From: an uncultured Siphonobacter sp.
Lineage (GTDB): Bacteria; Bacteroidota; Bacteroidia; Cytophagales; Spirosomataceae
NCBI GenBank assembly: GCA_913774715.1
Contig: CAJYHS010000246.1
Coordinates: 1-64,000, forward strand
Reading direction: 5' to 3'
Length of the DNA: 64,000 bases
A program made the position numbers and the translations under genes. Position 1 is the first letter of the stretch. Each line of letters starts with the position of its first letter. This document shows, piece by piece, positions 53,975-63,961 of the stretch. The notes under the pieces are model-generated. The model was not told the origin of the DNA. It was given only the letters and a program-made list of their open reading frames with translations, and ran no database searches.

Positions 53975-54607
53975 AGGTTAATTTTCAAAAACCGGGCAAA
54001 GGTTTGATTCTTAGTTTTTTAGCTCTTATCAATAATAGAAAAGCCTAGGGTTCGTAGATCCAAAATTATCAAACCGAGAAGTAAGTACTAAATACTATTA
54101 ATCTGTCTCGAATCAACAAATATAAAGGCGTATGTTGTACTATAGGCAGATATTTTAAAACTATTAAATGAAAACAAAGCTAGTTTTTTCTTAATCTTGC
54201 CAGATACTTAATTATCTATTGTAAAGATAATTATAAAACAGCTAGGTTTTAAACATCAAACAGATATTAATTTTAATAAAAAATGACCTTTTTGAAAAAA
54301 TAAAGCTTCTTTTACGTCATTGAAAAAACCGGTAACGAGAACTAAATTTACTGATACCTTAAAGGTTAAGTAAGATTTAACTCAAATAAAATAGTAATGA
54401 TTTTCATACTATTTATAAAAAAAATATAGGCTAAATTTGTTAAAAAATAAGTAGTTATTGGCATCATTAAGAATAGAGATCACTACGAATACTGAATAGT
54501 TTTTTAATAAGAAATTAGCATCAGCAGCTGATGATCTTTAATTTATTAATTTAAAAGACCCAATTGTCCAGATTGTTTACAAAGCACTTATCTATATAAA
54601 CGTCGTT
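53975..54607. other. AT-rich intergenic region upstream of the EPS operon
   Basis: 633 bp, visibly more AT-rich than its surroundings, between the divergent EPS operon and the acyltransferase gene. Minus-strand -7 candidates are TATATTTG (54124-54117) and TAATTTTG (54068-54061); a plus-strand candidate is TAAATTTG (54432-54439). None has a clear -33 partner. No credible reading frame or strong hairpin was seen. It could hold long leaders. Confidence 0.5.
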
Positions 54608-55774
54608 GTGTTAACGCTTTTCAGAAATTTTCTCTCAGGGCTTCCCTATAACCTGAGACGAGTAACGAGTGGTCGTGGTTTCATTGGTGAAATCGATGGA
54701 CTTCGTTTCCTGGCTATTTTGCCAGTTGTCTTACAACATTTTAGCGAACGTGTATACCGGGGCGTATCTCCGCTTCGCTCTGCTTCGGATACTACGTTAG
54801 CGGATATTTTCTCACACGGACACATTGGCGTTTACATCTTTTTTGCCATCAGTGGGTTTATCCTGGCCTTACCCTTTGGTCGCTATGCCCTTCAGCAAGG
54901 CTCTGCTGTTTCTTTAAAAACGTATTACATCCGTCGACTTACCCGTTTAGAGCCACCATTTCTGCTGGTAATGACACTGTTTTTCCTGATTCTGGTTTTT
55001 CTGAAAAATGAAAACTTTCAGGAGCTTTTCCCGCATTTTCTGGCTAGCTGCTTTTATCTGCATCGAATCATTTACGGGGAGTGGAGTCCTATTAATCCGC
55101 CTACCTGGACGCTGGAAATTGAAGTGCAATTCTATATTTTAGCTCCCTTTCTGGCGGCTCTTTTGTTCAGGATTTCTAACAAATTCATCCGTCGTTTGAG
55201 CGTTATCGTATTGATAGTCATCAAGATCGTTCTTGCTAACACTACGTCCTGGTATGATGATCTTCGGCTGACGTTGCCTTACGTAATCGAGTTTTTTCTG
55301 ATTGGTGTCTTAATGGCGGACGTATTTCTAACGGAGTGGAAAGATGAAATTCCTAAAAGCTTACTTTTTGATTTTCTAGCGGTTATCAGCATTATTACCG
55401 TTTTTTGCAGCTGGACCTGGGATAAAAACCTGAGCTGGAAGTTTGTTTTTGCCGGGGCTCTCTTTCTGACCTTCTATAGTTGCTTTAGAAGTATATATGT
55501 GAGCCGATTTTTTAGTAACCCCTGGCTAACGGCCATTGGTGGCATGTGCTATTCTATTTACTTGATTCACTTGGGCTTTGCTGAATTTTTTGCTTCCTTC
55601 TTAAAACGGATCACTCCATTTAATGATTTCACGACCAATTGTTTATTCGGTTTGTTACTTTTCTTACCTGCTCTATTCATTATCAGCACTATTTTCTTTT
55701 TAGCTGTTGAAAAACCCTGTATGGATCCTAAGTGGCCTCAAAAATTAGCTGCTCGGATCAAGGGAACTTTCTAA
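54608..55774 (+). CDS. OafA-type membrane acyltransferase (family 3)
   Basis: 388 residues, about ten TM helices. The start RGFIGEIDGLRFLAILPVVLQHF carries the conserved R and His of acyltransferase-3 enzymes; later GHIGVYIFFAISGF, RRLTRLEPPF and the catalytic-side SPINPPTWTLEIEVQFY are family motifs. It probably O-acetylates the surface polysaccharide made by the neighbouring operon. Translation seems to use GTG at 54608, with no clear Shine-Dalgarno, in line with the phylum. Confidence 0.87.
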   Translation: MLTLFRNFLSGLPYNLRRVTSGRGFIGEIDGLRFLAILPVVLQHFSERVYRGVSPLRSASDTTLADIFSHGHIGVYIFFAISGFILALPFGRYALQQGSAVSLKTYYIRRLTRLEPPFLLVMTLFFLILVFLKNENFQELFPHFLASCFYLHRIIYGEWSPINPPTWTLEIEVQFYILAPFLAALLFRISNKFIRRLSVIVLIVIKIVLANTTSWYDDLRLTLPYVIEFFLIGVLMADVFLTEWKDEIPKSLLFDFLAVISIITVFCSWTWDKNLSWKFVFAGALFLTFYSCFRSIYVSRFFSNPWLTAIGGMCYSIYLIHLGFAEFFASFLKRITPFNDFTTNCLFGLLLFLPALFIISTIFFLAVEKPCMDPKWPQKLAARIKGTF

Positions 55775-56226
55775 TTTAAATAACATTTATTGTATACATT
55801 ACTGATTTATATCAGCCGGATTTTGGCTAATATGGAATGATTATTGTATAGCTATTTTGGGGTAATTATAAGCAGGATCTTATCCTGACCCAAGAGTATT
55901 TTGGTAAGGCTGGCATGGTTATTATACGCATGAAGATATAGGCTATTTTCCGTAGCCTGACTGTACGGTATTGTCTTGATAATGAGTTGCTATTCGTTTA
56001 ACCCGACCGATGATGAATGACCTTTCTGGAAAAACATTTACCCATCAGGAGTATTTTTAGCCCATCGAAACTAGTGGTTTTAGTTTAGGCTATTTATATC
56101 AAATATAAATATAGGATAAGTACGATGGAGATTAGAAAATTCTAAAACATTTTTCTTGATTATATAATTTCTATTCAATAAACTTCGAGTCAATTACATA
56201 TTTGCCCACTTTCATGTCCGCCACAT
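55775..56226. other. AT-rich intergenic region before the beta-helix gene
   Basis: 452 bp, with low GC content and no convincing ORF. No exact TAnnTTTG box in front of the beta-helix gene and no clear terminator hairpin after the acyltransferase gene were found. Confidence 0.45.
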
Positions 56227-59181
56227 ATGAAAAAATGTTTATCTCTTGCTTTAGCCCTGGCATGGGCTACGATCGCTAATGCCCAAAACTGCGGTTGCGA
56301 TCACACTGTAACCACTAGTGGTTATTATGGCCCAGCTAACTTGCCCGTACAGCCTGGCCAAACCGTCTGCATCAAAGCAGGGAAGTATACGAATCTTCAG
56401 TTCTCTAACTTCTCTGGTACAGCTGCTAACCCTATTACCTTCAAAAACTGCGGAGGAGTCGTTGAAATTGAGAATAGTACCTCAACGGATGCTATGGCCT
56501 TTGCTAATTGTAAGTACTTCAAAGTGACCGGAACCGGCGACTCCCAGCAGACATACGGGATTCATGTCAAAGGCACCGGAAGCGGACGTATGGGACTAGC
56601 CGTGATGGACAAAAGCACGGATTGTGAGATCGACCATGTGGAGATCAACAACGCCGGTTTTGCTGGAATTATGACCAAAACGGATCCCTGGTGCGATCCT
56701 GCTACCTGGCAGCAGAACTTCACTATGTATAATGTGAAGATTCACGACAACTACATTCACGACTGTAGCGGTGAAGGAATCTATGCTGGTAATTCTTTTT
56801 ACGGAGGTGGATCGGTGATTACGTGTAGTAATCAGAGTATAACGGTCTATCCCCACAAAATCATAGGCCTGGAGATTCACCACAACCGTATCGAACGTAC
56901 GGGAGCCGAAGGGATTCAGTACGGGTGCTCTCCCGATGCGAAAGTGTATAACAACGTAGTGAAATCACCAGGAATTTCGCCGTTTGCCAATTACCAGAAC
57001 AATGGTATTCAGATTGGTGATGGTTCAGGAGGCGAGTGTTATAATAATATCGTCGAAGATGCTCAGGGCGTAGGAATCATTTTCCTAAGCTTTGCTTCAA
57101 ATCAGAAGATTTATAATAATCTGGTCGTAAGAGCCGGGAGTACGGGCTTATTCGCCGATAAGCGAGTGGGCTCTTTGCCACAGGCCACGCTTAGTATTTA
57201 CAATAATACCTTTATTACGCCCGGTGGGGATGCTATCCTTTTATATAGTACCGAAAACACGCACTATGTTTCTAACAATGCCTTGGTAGGACCCGGTACG
57301 GGCCAGTATATCAAAACGGCTAGCGGTGTGGTCACGCAGAATAGTAATAACTATCAGGGAACGCTGGCGGATGCAAAGTTCATCAGTGCAACGGATTTTC
57401 ACCCTCAGTCTATTTCTCCTTTACTTAACAAGGGAAAAGTAGTTTCGGGTATCAGTAAAGACTATGATGGCAAAATTAGACCATTACAGGATGTGTATGA
57501 TATTGGCTGTTACGAGGTGCTTTCAACGCTATCGGCAGAAACGCCTGTAGCGGAGAACCCTGCACCGGAAGCTCCCGTAACCGAAGCCCCCCCTGTAACG
57601 GATCCTATTGTAACGGCTCCTGTGGTTAAACCTGCCGATCCTCCAGCTACGCCGGGTTGTAATGCTATTATTACTACTGGAGGCTATTACTCGGCCAGTT
57701 CATTAAATATTCAGCCAGGGCAAACGGTATGTATTCAGGCTGGGACGTATACAAACCTGTACCTAGGTAGCTTCATTGGAACGGCTACGGCTCCCATTAC
57801 CTTTAAAAACTATGGGGGAACGGTATTGATTTCTAATACCGATAATGATGGCATTGTCTTCAATAACTGTAAACACGTAATTTTTACGGGAACCGGTCAA
57901 AGTTCGGTTAATTACGGAATCGTCGTGCAGAAAACGGGTTCCGGCCGGATGGGTATGGTTATTAGCTCGCTGAGTACGAATGTAGAAGTGGACCACGTAG
58001 AAATCGGTAATGCCGGTTACGTCGGAATTATGGCGAAGACGGATCCTTCCTGCGATCAGAATACCTGGCGAGAAAACTTCACGATGAAAGAAGTGAAATT
58101 GCACGATAACTACATTCATGACACGGGCGGGCCGGGCATTTTCGCCGGACACACTTCCTGGGCAAGCGGAGTAGCCGTGGTTTGTGCGGGCTCGACTAAT
58201 GTGGTGTATCCTCATAAAATGGAAGGCCTGAAAATTTATAAAAACGTTCTTGAGAAAATTGGAACCACGGGTATCATGTACGCTAGTGCGGCGGATGCTC
58301 AGGTGTACGAAAACACCATTACTCAGGCCGGATATGCCAGCTATAACATGGGCATTCACATTGCCGATGGTTCCGGTGGCCTCTGTTATAGTAACAAAGT
58401 GAAGCAAACGGTCGGAACCGGAATTTACATTACCAGTTTGGGTGCCAACCTGTCGGTTTACAATAACCTGGTAGCGGGAAACAGTGCGTATGGTATTGTT
58501 TCCACTTCAGGGGCCGGGGGAACGGCGGGGATGAAGCTTCGTATCATGAACAATACCGTTGTGCCAACGGGCCAGGCTTCTATTCATTTAACGAATACCC
58601 TTCCGACGCTTCAGGTATATAATAATGCCATGGCAAGTCCCAATGGTCAATATTTGCAATACGCTTCAGGAGTGAAATTATCGCAGGCGGGTAACTACCA
58701 GACTACGGTTCAGAACGCTTTATTCCAAAGTACAGAAACGTATCTTCCTGCCGATAACTCACCATTGGTCAATAACGGAATCGGGTTAGACTCTTTAGGG
58801 GTTACGGTTGATATAGTCGGAGTAGCCCGGCCTCAGCAGGGGAAATACGATATCGGGTGTTATGAAAAAGTAACCGGCCTGAATTATATGACTTTAGCCG
58901 AGGCTCCAGCCGAGCAAGAAGTACAGCAGCTAGCAATGGCTGAAAGAGAGATCGTTTTCAATGTCTATCCGAATCCGGTAGTTCATTCGGCCAGTGTGGA
59001 CTTACCCGAAGGACACCTGGAATCCTTGCAGATTTTTGATGTCCAGTCCAATCTGATTCATTCGCAGAACACGAGTGGTTCCAGTGCCAGTGTGAATTTA
59101 TCGGGTTTGCCAGCGGGTGTTTACATTCTGTCGATCCCAACTGCCAAGGGGACATTAACAAAGAAAATAGCGAAGAATTAA
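56227..59181 (+). CDS. T9SS-secreted duplicated parallel beta-helix protein
   Basis: 984 residues. Signal peptide (1-19, ends ATIANA). Two homologous halves (about 21-430 and 476-880) each begin with a module containing PGQTVCIxAGxYTNL and GTAxxPITFKN, then run through right-handed beta-helix coils (NNVV, YNNLV, HDNYIHD). A Pro/Glu/Thr-rich linker (about 435-475) separates them. The last ~75 residues (FNVYPNPVVHS, LSGLPAGVYIL) are a T9SS type A sorting domain. It may bind or cleave a polysaccharide, perhaps the EPS made next door; catalytic residues cannot be named from sequence. Confidence 0.85.
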   Translation: MKKCLSLALALAWATIANAQNCGCDHTVTTSGYYGPANLPVQPGQTVCIKAGKYTNLQFSNFSGTAANPITFKNCGGVVEIENSTSTDAMAFANCKYFKVTGTGDSQQTYGIHVKGTGSGRMGLAVMDKSTDCEIDHVEINNAGFAGIMTKTDPWCDPATWQQNFTMYNVKIHDNYIHDCSGEGIYAGNSFYGGGSVITCSNQSITVYPHKIIGLEIHHNRIERTGAEGIQYGCSPDAKVYNNVVKSPGISPFANYQNNGIQIGDGSGGECYNNIVEDAQGVGIIFLSFASNQKIYNNLVVRAGSTGLFADKRVGSLPQATLSIYNNTFITPGGDAILLYSTENTHYVSNNALVGPGTGQYIKTASGVVTQNSNNYQGTLADAKFISATDFHPQSISPLLNKGKVVSGISKDYDGKIRPLQDVYDIGCYEVLSTLSAETPVAENPAPEAPVTEAPPVTDPIVTAPVVKPADPPATPGCNAIITTGGYYSASSLNIQPGQTVCIQAGTYTNLYLGSFIGTATAPITFKNYGGTVLISNTDNDGIVFNNCKHVIFTGTGQSSVNYGIVVQKTGSGRMGMVISSLSTNVEVDHVEIGNAGYVGIMAKTDPSCDQNTWRENFTMKEVKLHDNYIHDTGGPGIFAGHTSWASGVAVVCAGSTNVVYPHKMEGLKIYKNVLEKIGTTGIMYASAADAQVYENTITQAGYASYNMGIHIADGSGGLCYSNKVKQTVGTGIYITSLGANLSVYNNLVAGNSAYGIVSTSGAGGTAGMKLRIMNNTVVPTGQASIHLTNTLPTLQVYNNAMASPNGQYLQYASGVKLSQAGNYQTTVQNALFQSTETYLPADNSPLVNNGIGLDSLGVTVDIVGVARPQQGKYDIGCYEKVTGLNYMTLAEAPAEQEVQQLAMAEREIVFNVYPNPVVHSASVDLPEGHLESLQIFDVQSNLIHSQNTSGSSASVNLSGLPAGVYILSIPTAKGTLTKKIAKN

Positions 59182-59196
59182 TCGAAAATGAATCAA

Positions 59197-59238
59197 AGAA
59201 AAAGGGACCTTTCATCTCATGAAAGGTCCCTTTTCTTT
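59197..59238. terminator. Bidirectional terminator between beta-helix and Wzi genes
   Basis: A perfect 16-bp stem (59200-59215 / 59219-59234) with a 3-nt loop; A- and T-rich flanks allow use from both sides. It overlaps the end of the Wzi-like gene by 2 nt. Confidence 0.88.
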
Positions 59239-60949
59239 AGTAAGCTAATGAACGCTGGGCGGTGTTAACTCGAATGGAAAAGGATGAAAATACTGTGTTT
59301 CGATCGAATTGATCCAGAATGGAGTTTTGCTGGCGGAAGACTTGCCGGAAGTCCAGAAAGACGTTATGCCTGACTTGATAAGTAGCGGCTGCTTCAAAAT
59401 ACATCAGGTTGGTACCTACGCCTTGCCCAATGGAATTATGAAATTCACGATCTGCCGGACGATTATTATAACTCAGCAAGGGGTTACCACCGTAGTTACG
59501 ACCCTGCAAGTCCAGACCATAATGAGCTCCAACAAAAATACCGGTTATATTTAGACGGGGTAGGGGCTGATAACGAACCGTAGTAACAAACTCGCGGAAA
59601 TTCCCACCAAAAGGGTGAGCTAGCGACTGATTTGAACTAACAAAGTTGGTGCGATCCGATACGTGCTGATAGGTATAAGGCCGGGCTCCGTTTAATTCAA
59701 GCTGTATATCCAGGTTATCTACGTCAAAAGCGTCAATATATTTGACCCCGAGCTGATAGCCAATTTTATTACCCCACCAGCCTTTTTCCTCCCGAAGTTT
59801 CTGGAGGTTAAACTCATCCAGATTAATCTGCCCGTAAATCTGAAACTGCTTCAGGAAATTATACCGGGCATCCATTCCCAGCAGAGAGTTATCTGCACTG
59901 TACTTCTGAGCTTCAATTGCTCGATAAAAGATCACGGGATTGAGATAACCTAAATCGAAGTATCCCTGGGTTTTATCACGGCTGTGGATAATGGTTTCGA
60001 AAACACCAATGTTGAGATGTTTGCCAATATTAAGGCCGAGGTGGTGCATGGCCATGAATTTCTTGGCGGGCAGCGTTCCGTAGGTAAGAAGGGTATCCTG
60101 CTGGTTATTTAGCTCACTAAAAAGATTGACGTATTGAAAGGGCCCAATTTTCGTCGTAAGCTTTAAAAACAGATACGGACCGCTGTTATCGGAAAGAATC
60201 ATAGAGCGGAAACCATTGCCGATAAAGACTTTGTCGTGGCCAAATTGCAGATTAATCTGCTTGATGGGGTCGAAGGTAATGTACCCCCGGGCGGTAAAGA
60301 AATCGCTACTGGTTTCGTAGGGGAACTGAGCCGTATTGTTACTGCGGAAAATTTTCCAGGCGGCCTCGCTGGGAACCGCGTTGAAATTCTGAATGCGTTC
60401 CTGGAAATACCCCGGAAGCCGCATCTGGTTTTCAGAGAAATAGGTGTAAAAACCTAATTTTCTACCAATAGAACCGCGAATTTCTATGCCTCGGGTATTA
60501 ATGTATGAATATTTGTAGGCGTCCTGGCCGCCGCCTACCATACCGTAAAAAACAGGATTAACGTGTAATTCCACATCCTCATTTACTACACTGTACAGGT
60601 CATTTTTCTTCCGGTACAAATGCTTGAGAACAGGTTTGTCGCTATCTGCTGTCGTCGTAGAAGGAGACCACTCCCAGCTATCATCCCGAAGGTACTGAAA
60701 GTTAAACTTGTCCACTTCGGAAAGAAGACGATACTGGTCCGCACTAACGCTATCGAGAAGTTGGATAATATTTTTACGCAGATAGGGTTTGATCATACTC
60801 TGATAACCGGGAGCATTTTTACCACTTTTAATTTCGTACCGGTCGATGAGGTGATAATAATCGGCATTAAGGGGAGCAAACACGCTTTGGCCAAACGCAG
60901 TTGCTGCCTGTAACCCGAAAATAATAAGGAATAAGGTAAATCTTGGCAT
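59237..60949 (-). CDS. Wzi-like capsule assembly outer-membrane protein
   Basis: 570 residues. Signal peptide (about 1-20, ends TAFGQ). The rest is rich in beta strands with aromatic ends, fitting an 18-strand barrel: GIEIRGSIGRKLGFYTYFSENQ, INLQFGHDKVFIGNGFRSMILSD, SGPYLFLKLTT. The GHDKxFIGNGxRS segment resembles Capsule_assembly_Wzi proteins, which anchor capsule polysaccharide at the cell surface. Its location beside the EPS operon supports that. Confidence 0.82.
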   Translation of the reverse strand: MPRFTLFLIIFGLQAATAFGQSVFAPLNADYYHLIDRYEIKSGKNAPGYQSMIKPYLRKNIIQLLDSVSADQYRLLSEVDKFNFQYLRDDSWEWSPSTTTADSDKPVLKHLYRKKNDLYSVVNEDVELHVNPVFYGMVGGGQDAYKYSYINTRGIEIRGSIGRKLGFYTYFSENQMRLPGYFQERIQNFNAVPSEAAWKIFRSNNTAQFPYETSSDFFTARGYITFDPIKQINLQFGHDKVFIGNGFRSMILSDNSGPYLFLKLTTKIGPFQYVNLFSELNNQQDTLLTYGTLPAKKFMAMHHLGLNIGKHLNIGVFETIIHSRDKTQGYFDLGYLNPVIFYRAIEAQKYSADNSLLGMDARYNFLKQFQIYGQINLDEFNLQKLREEKGWWGNKIGYQLGVKYIDAFDVDNLDIQLELNGARPYTYQHVSDRTNFVSSNQSLAHPFGGNFREFVTTVRYQPLPRLNITGIFVGAHYGLDLQGRNYGGNPLLSYNNRPADREFHNSIGQGVGTNLMYFEAAATYQVRHNVFLDFRQVFRQQNSILDQFDRNTVFSSFSIRVNTAQRSLAY

Positions 60950-61053
60950 AGGCGAAAGACGCGTACTCTGTGTGTTTAACGTTTTATTGCTTACTTTGTA
61001 AAGGGCACAAAAGGCTGTGCAAATTACGAAGAGATTCTGAAATTCATTTTTAC

Positions 61054-61698
61054 ATGTTTGTCCTGACCGAGCAATCTTCCATCGCCAATCACTTCATTGC
61101 TGAACTCCGTGATGTCCATATTCAAAAAGACCCCTTACGTTTTCGGCGAAATCTCGAACGCTTGGGTGAGCTACTCGCGTATGAGATCTCCAAGACGCTT
61201 ACCTATTCCCGAACTACCGTACAGACGCCTCTGGGACAAACAAAAACGTTATTATTGACTCAGCAGCCCGTTTTGGCCGCCGTGTTACGGGCGAGTTTAC
61301 CTTTTCACCAGGGGTTTCTAAATGCGTTTGATCGGGCAGAGAATGCTTTCATCGGAGCTTACCGGGGGAACCATACCGAAGGGGAGGATTTTACGGTTGA
61401 ACTGGAATATATTTCCTGTCCTGACATTACGGGTAAGACCTTAATTCTGGTCGATCCAATGCTGGCTACTGGCAAGTCGCTGGAAACGTCCTATCGATCT
61501 TTACTACGCTACGGAATTCCAGCCCGTACGCACATTGCCGCCGTTATTGCATCTCCGGAAGGAATTCAATACGTGCAGTCCCGCATGCCTGAATGCCGTT
61601 TATGGATAGGAGAGATTGACGAGCGACTGAATCATAATTATTACATCATACCCGGCCTGGGCGATGCCGGTGATCTGGCTTTTGGAGAAAAGCTGTAA
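61054..61698 (+). CDS. upp: Uracil phosphoribosyltransferase
   Basis: 214 residues from the ATG at 61054. The PRPP loop is ILVDPMLATGKS (131-142), preceded by LRASLPFHQGF and followed by IGEIDERLNHNYYIIPGLGDAGDLAFG, the uracil-binding end. It makes UMP from uracil and PRPP. An in-frame start at 60970 adds a non-family extension. The gene downstream begins 5 nt after the stop. Confidence 0.94.
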   Translation: MFVLTEQSSIANHFIAELRDVHIQKDPLRFRRNLERLGELLAYEISKTLTYSRTTVQTPLGQTKTLLLTQQPVLAAVLRASLPFHQGFLNAFDRAENAFIGAYRGNHTEGEDFTVELEYISCPDITGKTLILVDPMLATGKSLETSYRSLLRYGIPARTHIAAVIASPEGIQYVQSRMPECRLWIGEIDERLNHNYYIIPGLGDAGDLAFGEKL

Positions 61699-61703
61699 CA
61701 TGT

Positions 61704-62153
61704 ATGGAAAGTTTTAGTACCTATATTCCCGTTATTTTGGCCTCCATGCTCAAGTTTGTCGGCGGGCCGCTGGCAGGATTGGCCTTGAATCTGAGCCTCA
61801 CAGAGACTATTTTATGTACGGTCGGGGGCATGATGCTCAGCGTAACTATTTTTACTTTTTTAGGACGAATCATTCGATTTGGCTGGGAACAGATTAGAAA
61901 AACGCCCCGCAAACGTTTTTCAAAGTCATCCCGGCGGGCGGTTACTATTTACCGTAAATTCGGGATCGCGGGCATTGCCTGTCTAACGCCCCTTTTATTC
62001 ACGCCCATTGGCGGCACATTGCTGGCGGTGTCATTCAAAGCTTCCCCGCTTCGAATTCTAAGCTGGATGCTGGTCTTCGCCATTTTTTGGGCGGTAATTT
62101 TCTGCTGGGCTATTTATAATCTTTCAGATTTACGGAATCTGGTTATGGGATAA
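61704..62153 (+). CDS. Small membrane protein downstream of upp
   Basis: 149 residues, with four hydrophobic segments (about 8-28, 35-55, 88-110 and 117-140) and a basic loop KTPRKRFSKSSRR between the second and third. KFGIAGIACLTPLLFTPIGGTLLAV vaguely recalls small multidrug-export/VTT-like proteins, but this is weak. It is probably translationally coupled to upp (5-nt gap). The function is unknown. Confidence 0.7.
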   Translation: MESFSTYIPVILASMLKFVGGPLAGLALNLSLTETILCTVGGMMLSVTIFTFLGRIIRFGWEQIRKTPRKRFSKSSRRAVTIYRKFGIAGIACLTPLLFTPIGGTLLAVSFKASPLRILSWMLVFAIFWAVIFCWAIYNLSDLRNLVMG

Positions 62154-62178
62154 CCTGTTTCTTTTCCGAATTTTTCAA

Positions 62179-62275
62179 GTAGAGACGTCCATTGATGGCG
62201 TCTGACTGGGAAATGGAGACCATCGAAAGGTAACCAAACCGCCTCTACTCAGACGCGATAAAGTCGCGTCTCTAC
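62179..62275. repeat. Small inverted-repeat element, copy 2
   Basis: 97 bp bounded by GTAGAGACG and CGTCTCTAC (9-bp perfect ends). Each end forms its own hairpin (AGACGTCCAT...ATGGCGTCT and AGACGCGA-TAAAG-TCGCGTCT). The right part matches the copy at 20152-20224 (AGTCGCGTCTCTAC in both). It lies between two convergent genes. Confidence 0.72.
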
Positions 62276-62286
62276 CAATTCGCTAT

Positions 62287-62325
62287 AAAAGGGGGGGCAG
62301 AAGTTTACATCTTGCACCCCTTTTG
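62287..62325. terminator. Possible bidirectional terminator
   Basis: AAAAGGGG (62287-62294) can pair with CCCCTTTT further right, with a small inner stem AAG/CTT. It lies between the convergent upp unit and the fRMsr gene. The G7 run makes the exact pairing ambiguous. Confidence 0.5.
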
Positions 62326-62362
62326 TAATAGTTAATCGCAACTGAAAACCGACCACTGAAAA

Positions 62363-62860
62363 CTAATAGTTGGTCCGGGCCAGTTTTTCGATAATTCGCA
62401 TCAGTTTTTCAAGACCTTCCTGGTCCTCTTCGTGAAAATCATCCAGCTGATCACTGTCGACATCCAGGACCAGAAAAACTTCCTTATTTACATCAAAAGC
62501 AGGTAAGACAATTTCCGAGCGGGATTCGGATGCACAGGCAATATGCCCAGGAAAGGCATCTACGTCCGGCACGAGAACCGTTTGCTGAGTCGTATAGGCA
62601 TGACCGCAAACCCCTTTGTCAAAATCAATTCGGGTACAGGCAATAGGCCCCTGGAATGGTCCTAAAACCAGTTGGTTATTTTTCCGTAGATAAAAACCTA
62701 CCCAGAAGAAATGAAAAGTCTGTTTTAAAGCCGCGGCGATGTTGGATAGATTCGCAATAAAATCGTCCTCTCCACTAACCAATGCTTCAATTTGGGGGAT
62801 AAGGCTATCGTAAATTTCTTTGCGGGAAGAATTTTCAGGAATAAACAAGCTTTCAGCCAT
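62363..62860 (-). CDS. msrC: Free methionine-(R)-sulfoxide reductase (GAF domain)
   Basis: 165 residues from the ATG at 62860. A single GAF domain with the three fRMsr cysteines Cys75 (GPIACTRI), Cys85 (GVCGHAYT) and Cys109 (HIACASES), all offset by the same 9 residues from the E. coli enzyme. DVDAFPGHIACASESRSEIVLP is the family signature. It reduces free Met-R-sulfoxide, using thioredoxin. A start at 62923 is less likely. Confidence 0.93.
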   Translation of the reverse strand: MAESLFIPENSSRKEIYDSLIPQIEALVSGEDDFIANLSNIAAALKQTFHFFWVGFYLRKNNQLVLGPFQGPIACTRIDFDKGVCGHAYTTQQTVLVPDVDAFPGHIACASESRSEIVLPAFDVNKEVFLVLDVDSDQLDDFHEEDQEGLEKLMRIIEKLARTNY

Positions 62861-62941
62861 GATGAATGTGAATGGATAATCAATAATAGAATAAAAGTAA
62901 GCAACAACTAGTTCTGTAAGCAAAACTTCAAACTAAATGAG

Positions 62942-63961
62942 TCAGTCCCTCTTGACTTTAGGCTCCCGTACCACCAGCTTCGTTTCTACCCATATTTCCT
63001 GATAAGGCGTATCAACTGGATTCTGCATGAGCTGGAGTAATAATTCCGCTGCCTTTTGTCCCATGGTATAGGCGAACTGTTCGACTGAAGCAATGGGTGG
63101 GAAATGGGCGTACTCCATCATGGGTAAATTCGCAAAACTGGCAAAGTAGAGTTCCTCATTAGGCATAATGCCTTCAGCCCGGGCTTTTTCAATGGCGTGC
63201 AGGGAAACGTAATCATTAAAGGTAATAATAGCCTGCGGCTTCGGCTCGCGATTAAGCAGGTAATGAACCTTCGCCTGGGTATCTTCTCGGGATAAATCCG
63301 AAGAACAAATGAGCTGGGGCAAAACGGGCAGGTTTCGCTCTTTCATGGCTTGCAAATAACCCCGCTGCCGCTCTTCGGCTACTTCCAGTTGGGGTGGACC
63401 GTTGAGTAAGGCGATGCGTTCGAGTCCTTTACTGGCCAGAAAATCCACTAGTTCCTTGGCTGCCTGCGTGATGTTACTGCGGATTTTATGGGCGGGTACA
63501 TTTCGTGGTACCCGGTCAAAGAATACGACGGGTATACCAAAATTTTCCAGTTCTTTAAAATGCAGGTAATGGTGCGTTTCCGCCGAAATGGAAGCAATAA
63601 CTCCATCGACGCGGCTGGTGAGAAAAGTAGTAAGAGCTCCTTTTTCGCGTTCCAGATTATCCCTTGACTGCGAAATCACTACATTATACCCCTGCAATGC
63701 ATCTTCAATGGCGGTAATGGCCGTCGAGAAAAATTCTTCTTTCAAAAAGGGTAATACCACACCGATGGTATGCGTCTGTTTCTTTTTGAGTACGAGTGCA
63801 GCGGGGTTGGGTCGGTAATGTAAAGCCTTGGCCAGTTCCCACACGCGTTCACGGGTACGTAACCCAATTCGGGGATTATTTTGCAGGGCTCGGGAGACCG
63901 TTGATATGGATACGCCTAACTGCTGGGCAATTTCCTTGATGGTCGCTTGATGTTTAGGCAT
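62942..63961 (-). CDS. LacI-family transcriptional regulator
   Basis: 339 residues, full length. The HTH is TIKEIAQQLGVSISTVSRALQNNPRIG (about 7-33), with hinge helix PNPAALVLKK. The ligand domain (about 60-330) is a periplasmic-binding-protein fold: IGVVLPFLKEEFF, RVDGVIAS, GIPVVFFDR, ERIALLNGP. The effector is likely a sugar or nucleoside, but its target genes are not in the window. Upstream sequence is cut by the window end. Confidence 0.93.
   Translation of the reverse strand: MPKHQATIKEIAQQLGVSISTVSRALQNNPRIGLRTRERVWELAKALHYRPNPAALVLKKKQTHTIGVVLPFLKEEFFSTAITAIEDALQGYNVVISQSRDNLEREKGALTTFLTSRVDGVIASISAETHHYLHFKELENFGIPVVFFDRVPRNVPAHKIRSNITQAAKELVDFLASKGLERIALLNGPPQLEVAEERQRGYLQAMKERNLPVLPQLICSSDLSREDTQAKVHYLLNREPKPQAIITFNDYVSLHAIEKARAEGIMPNEELYFASFANLPMMEYAHFPPIASVEQFAYTMGQKAAELLLQLMQNPVDTPYQEIWVETKLVVREPKVKRD

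Noticed and set aside
53975-54607. Replication origin or horizontally acquired island boundary
   Set aside because: AT-rich, but no DnaA-box array, no repeats, no tRNA and no integrase; promoter region is a simpler reading.
57763-58407. Long antisense open frame (214 codons) inside the beta-helix gene
   Set aside because: Rich in His and Asn in a pattern mirroring the sense repeats; no start context or domain. A shadow of the repeats.
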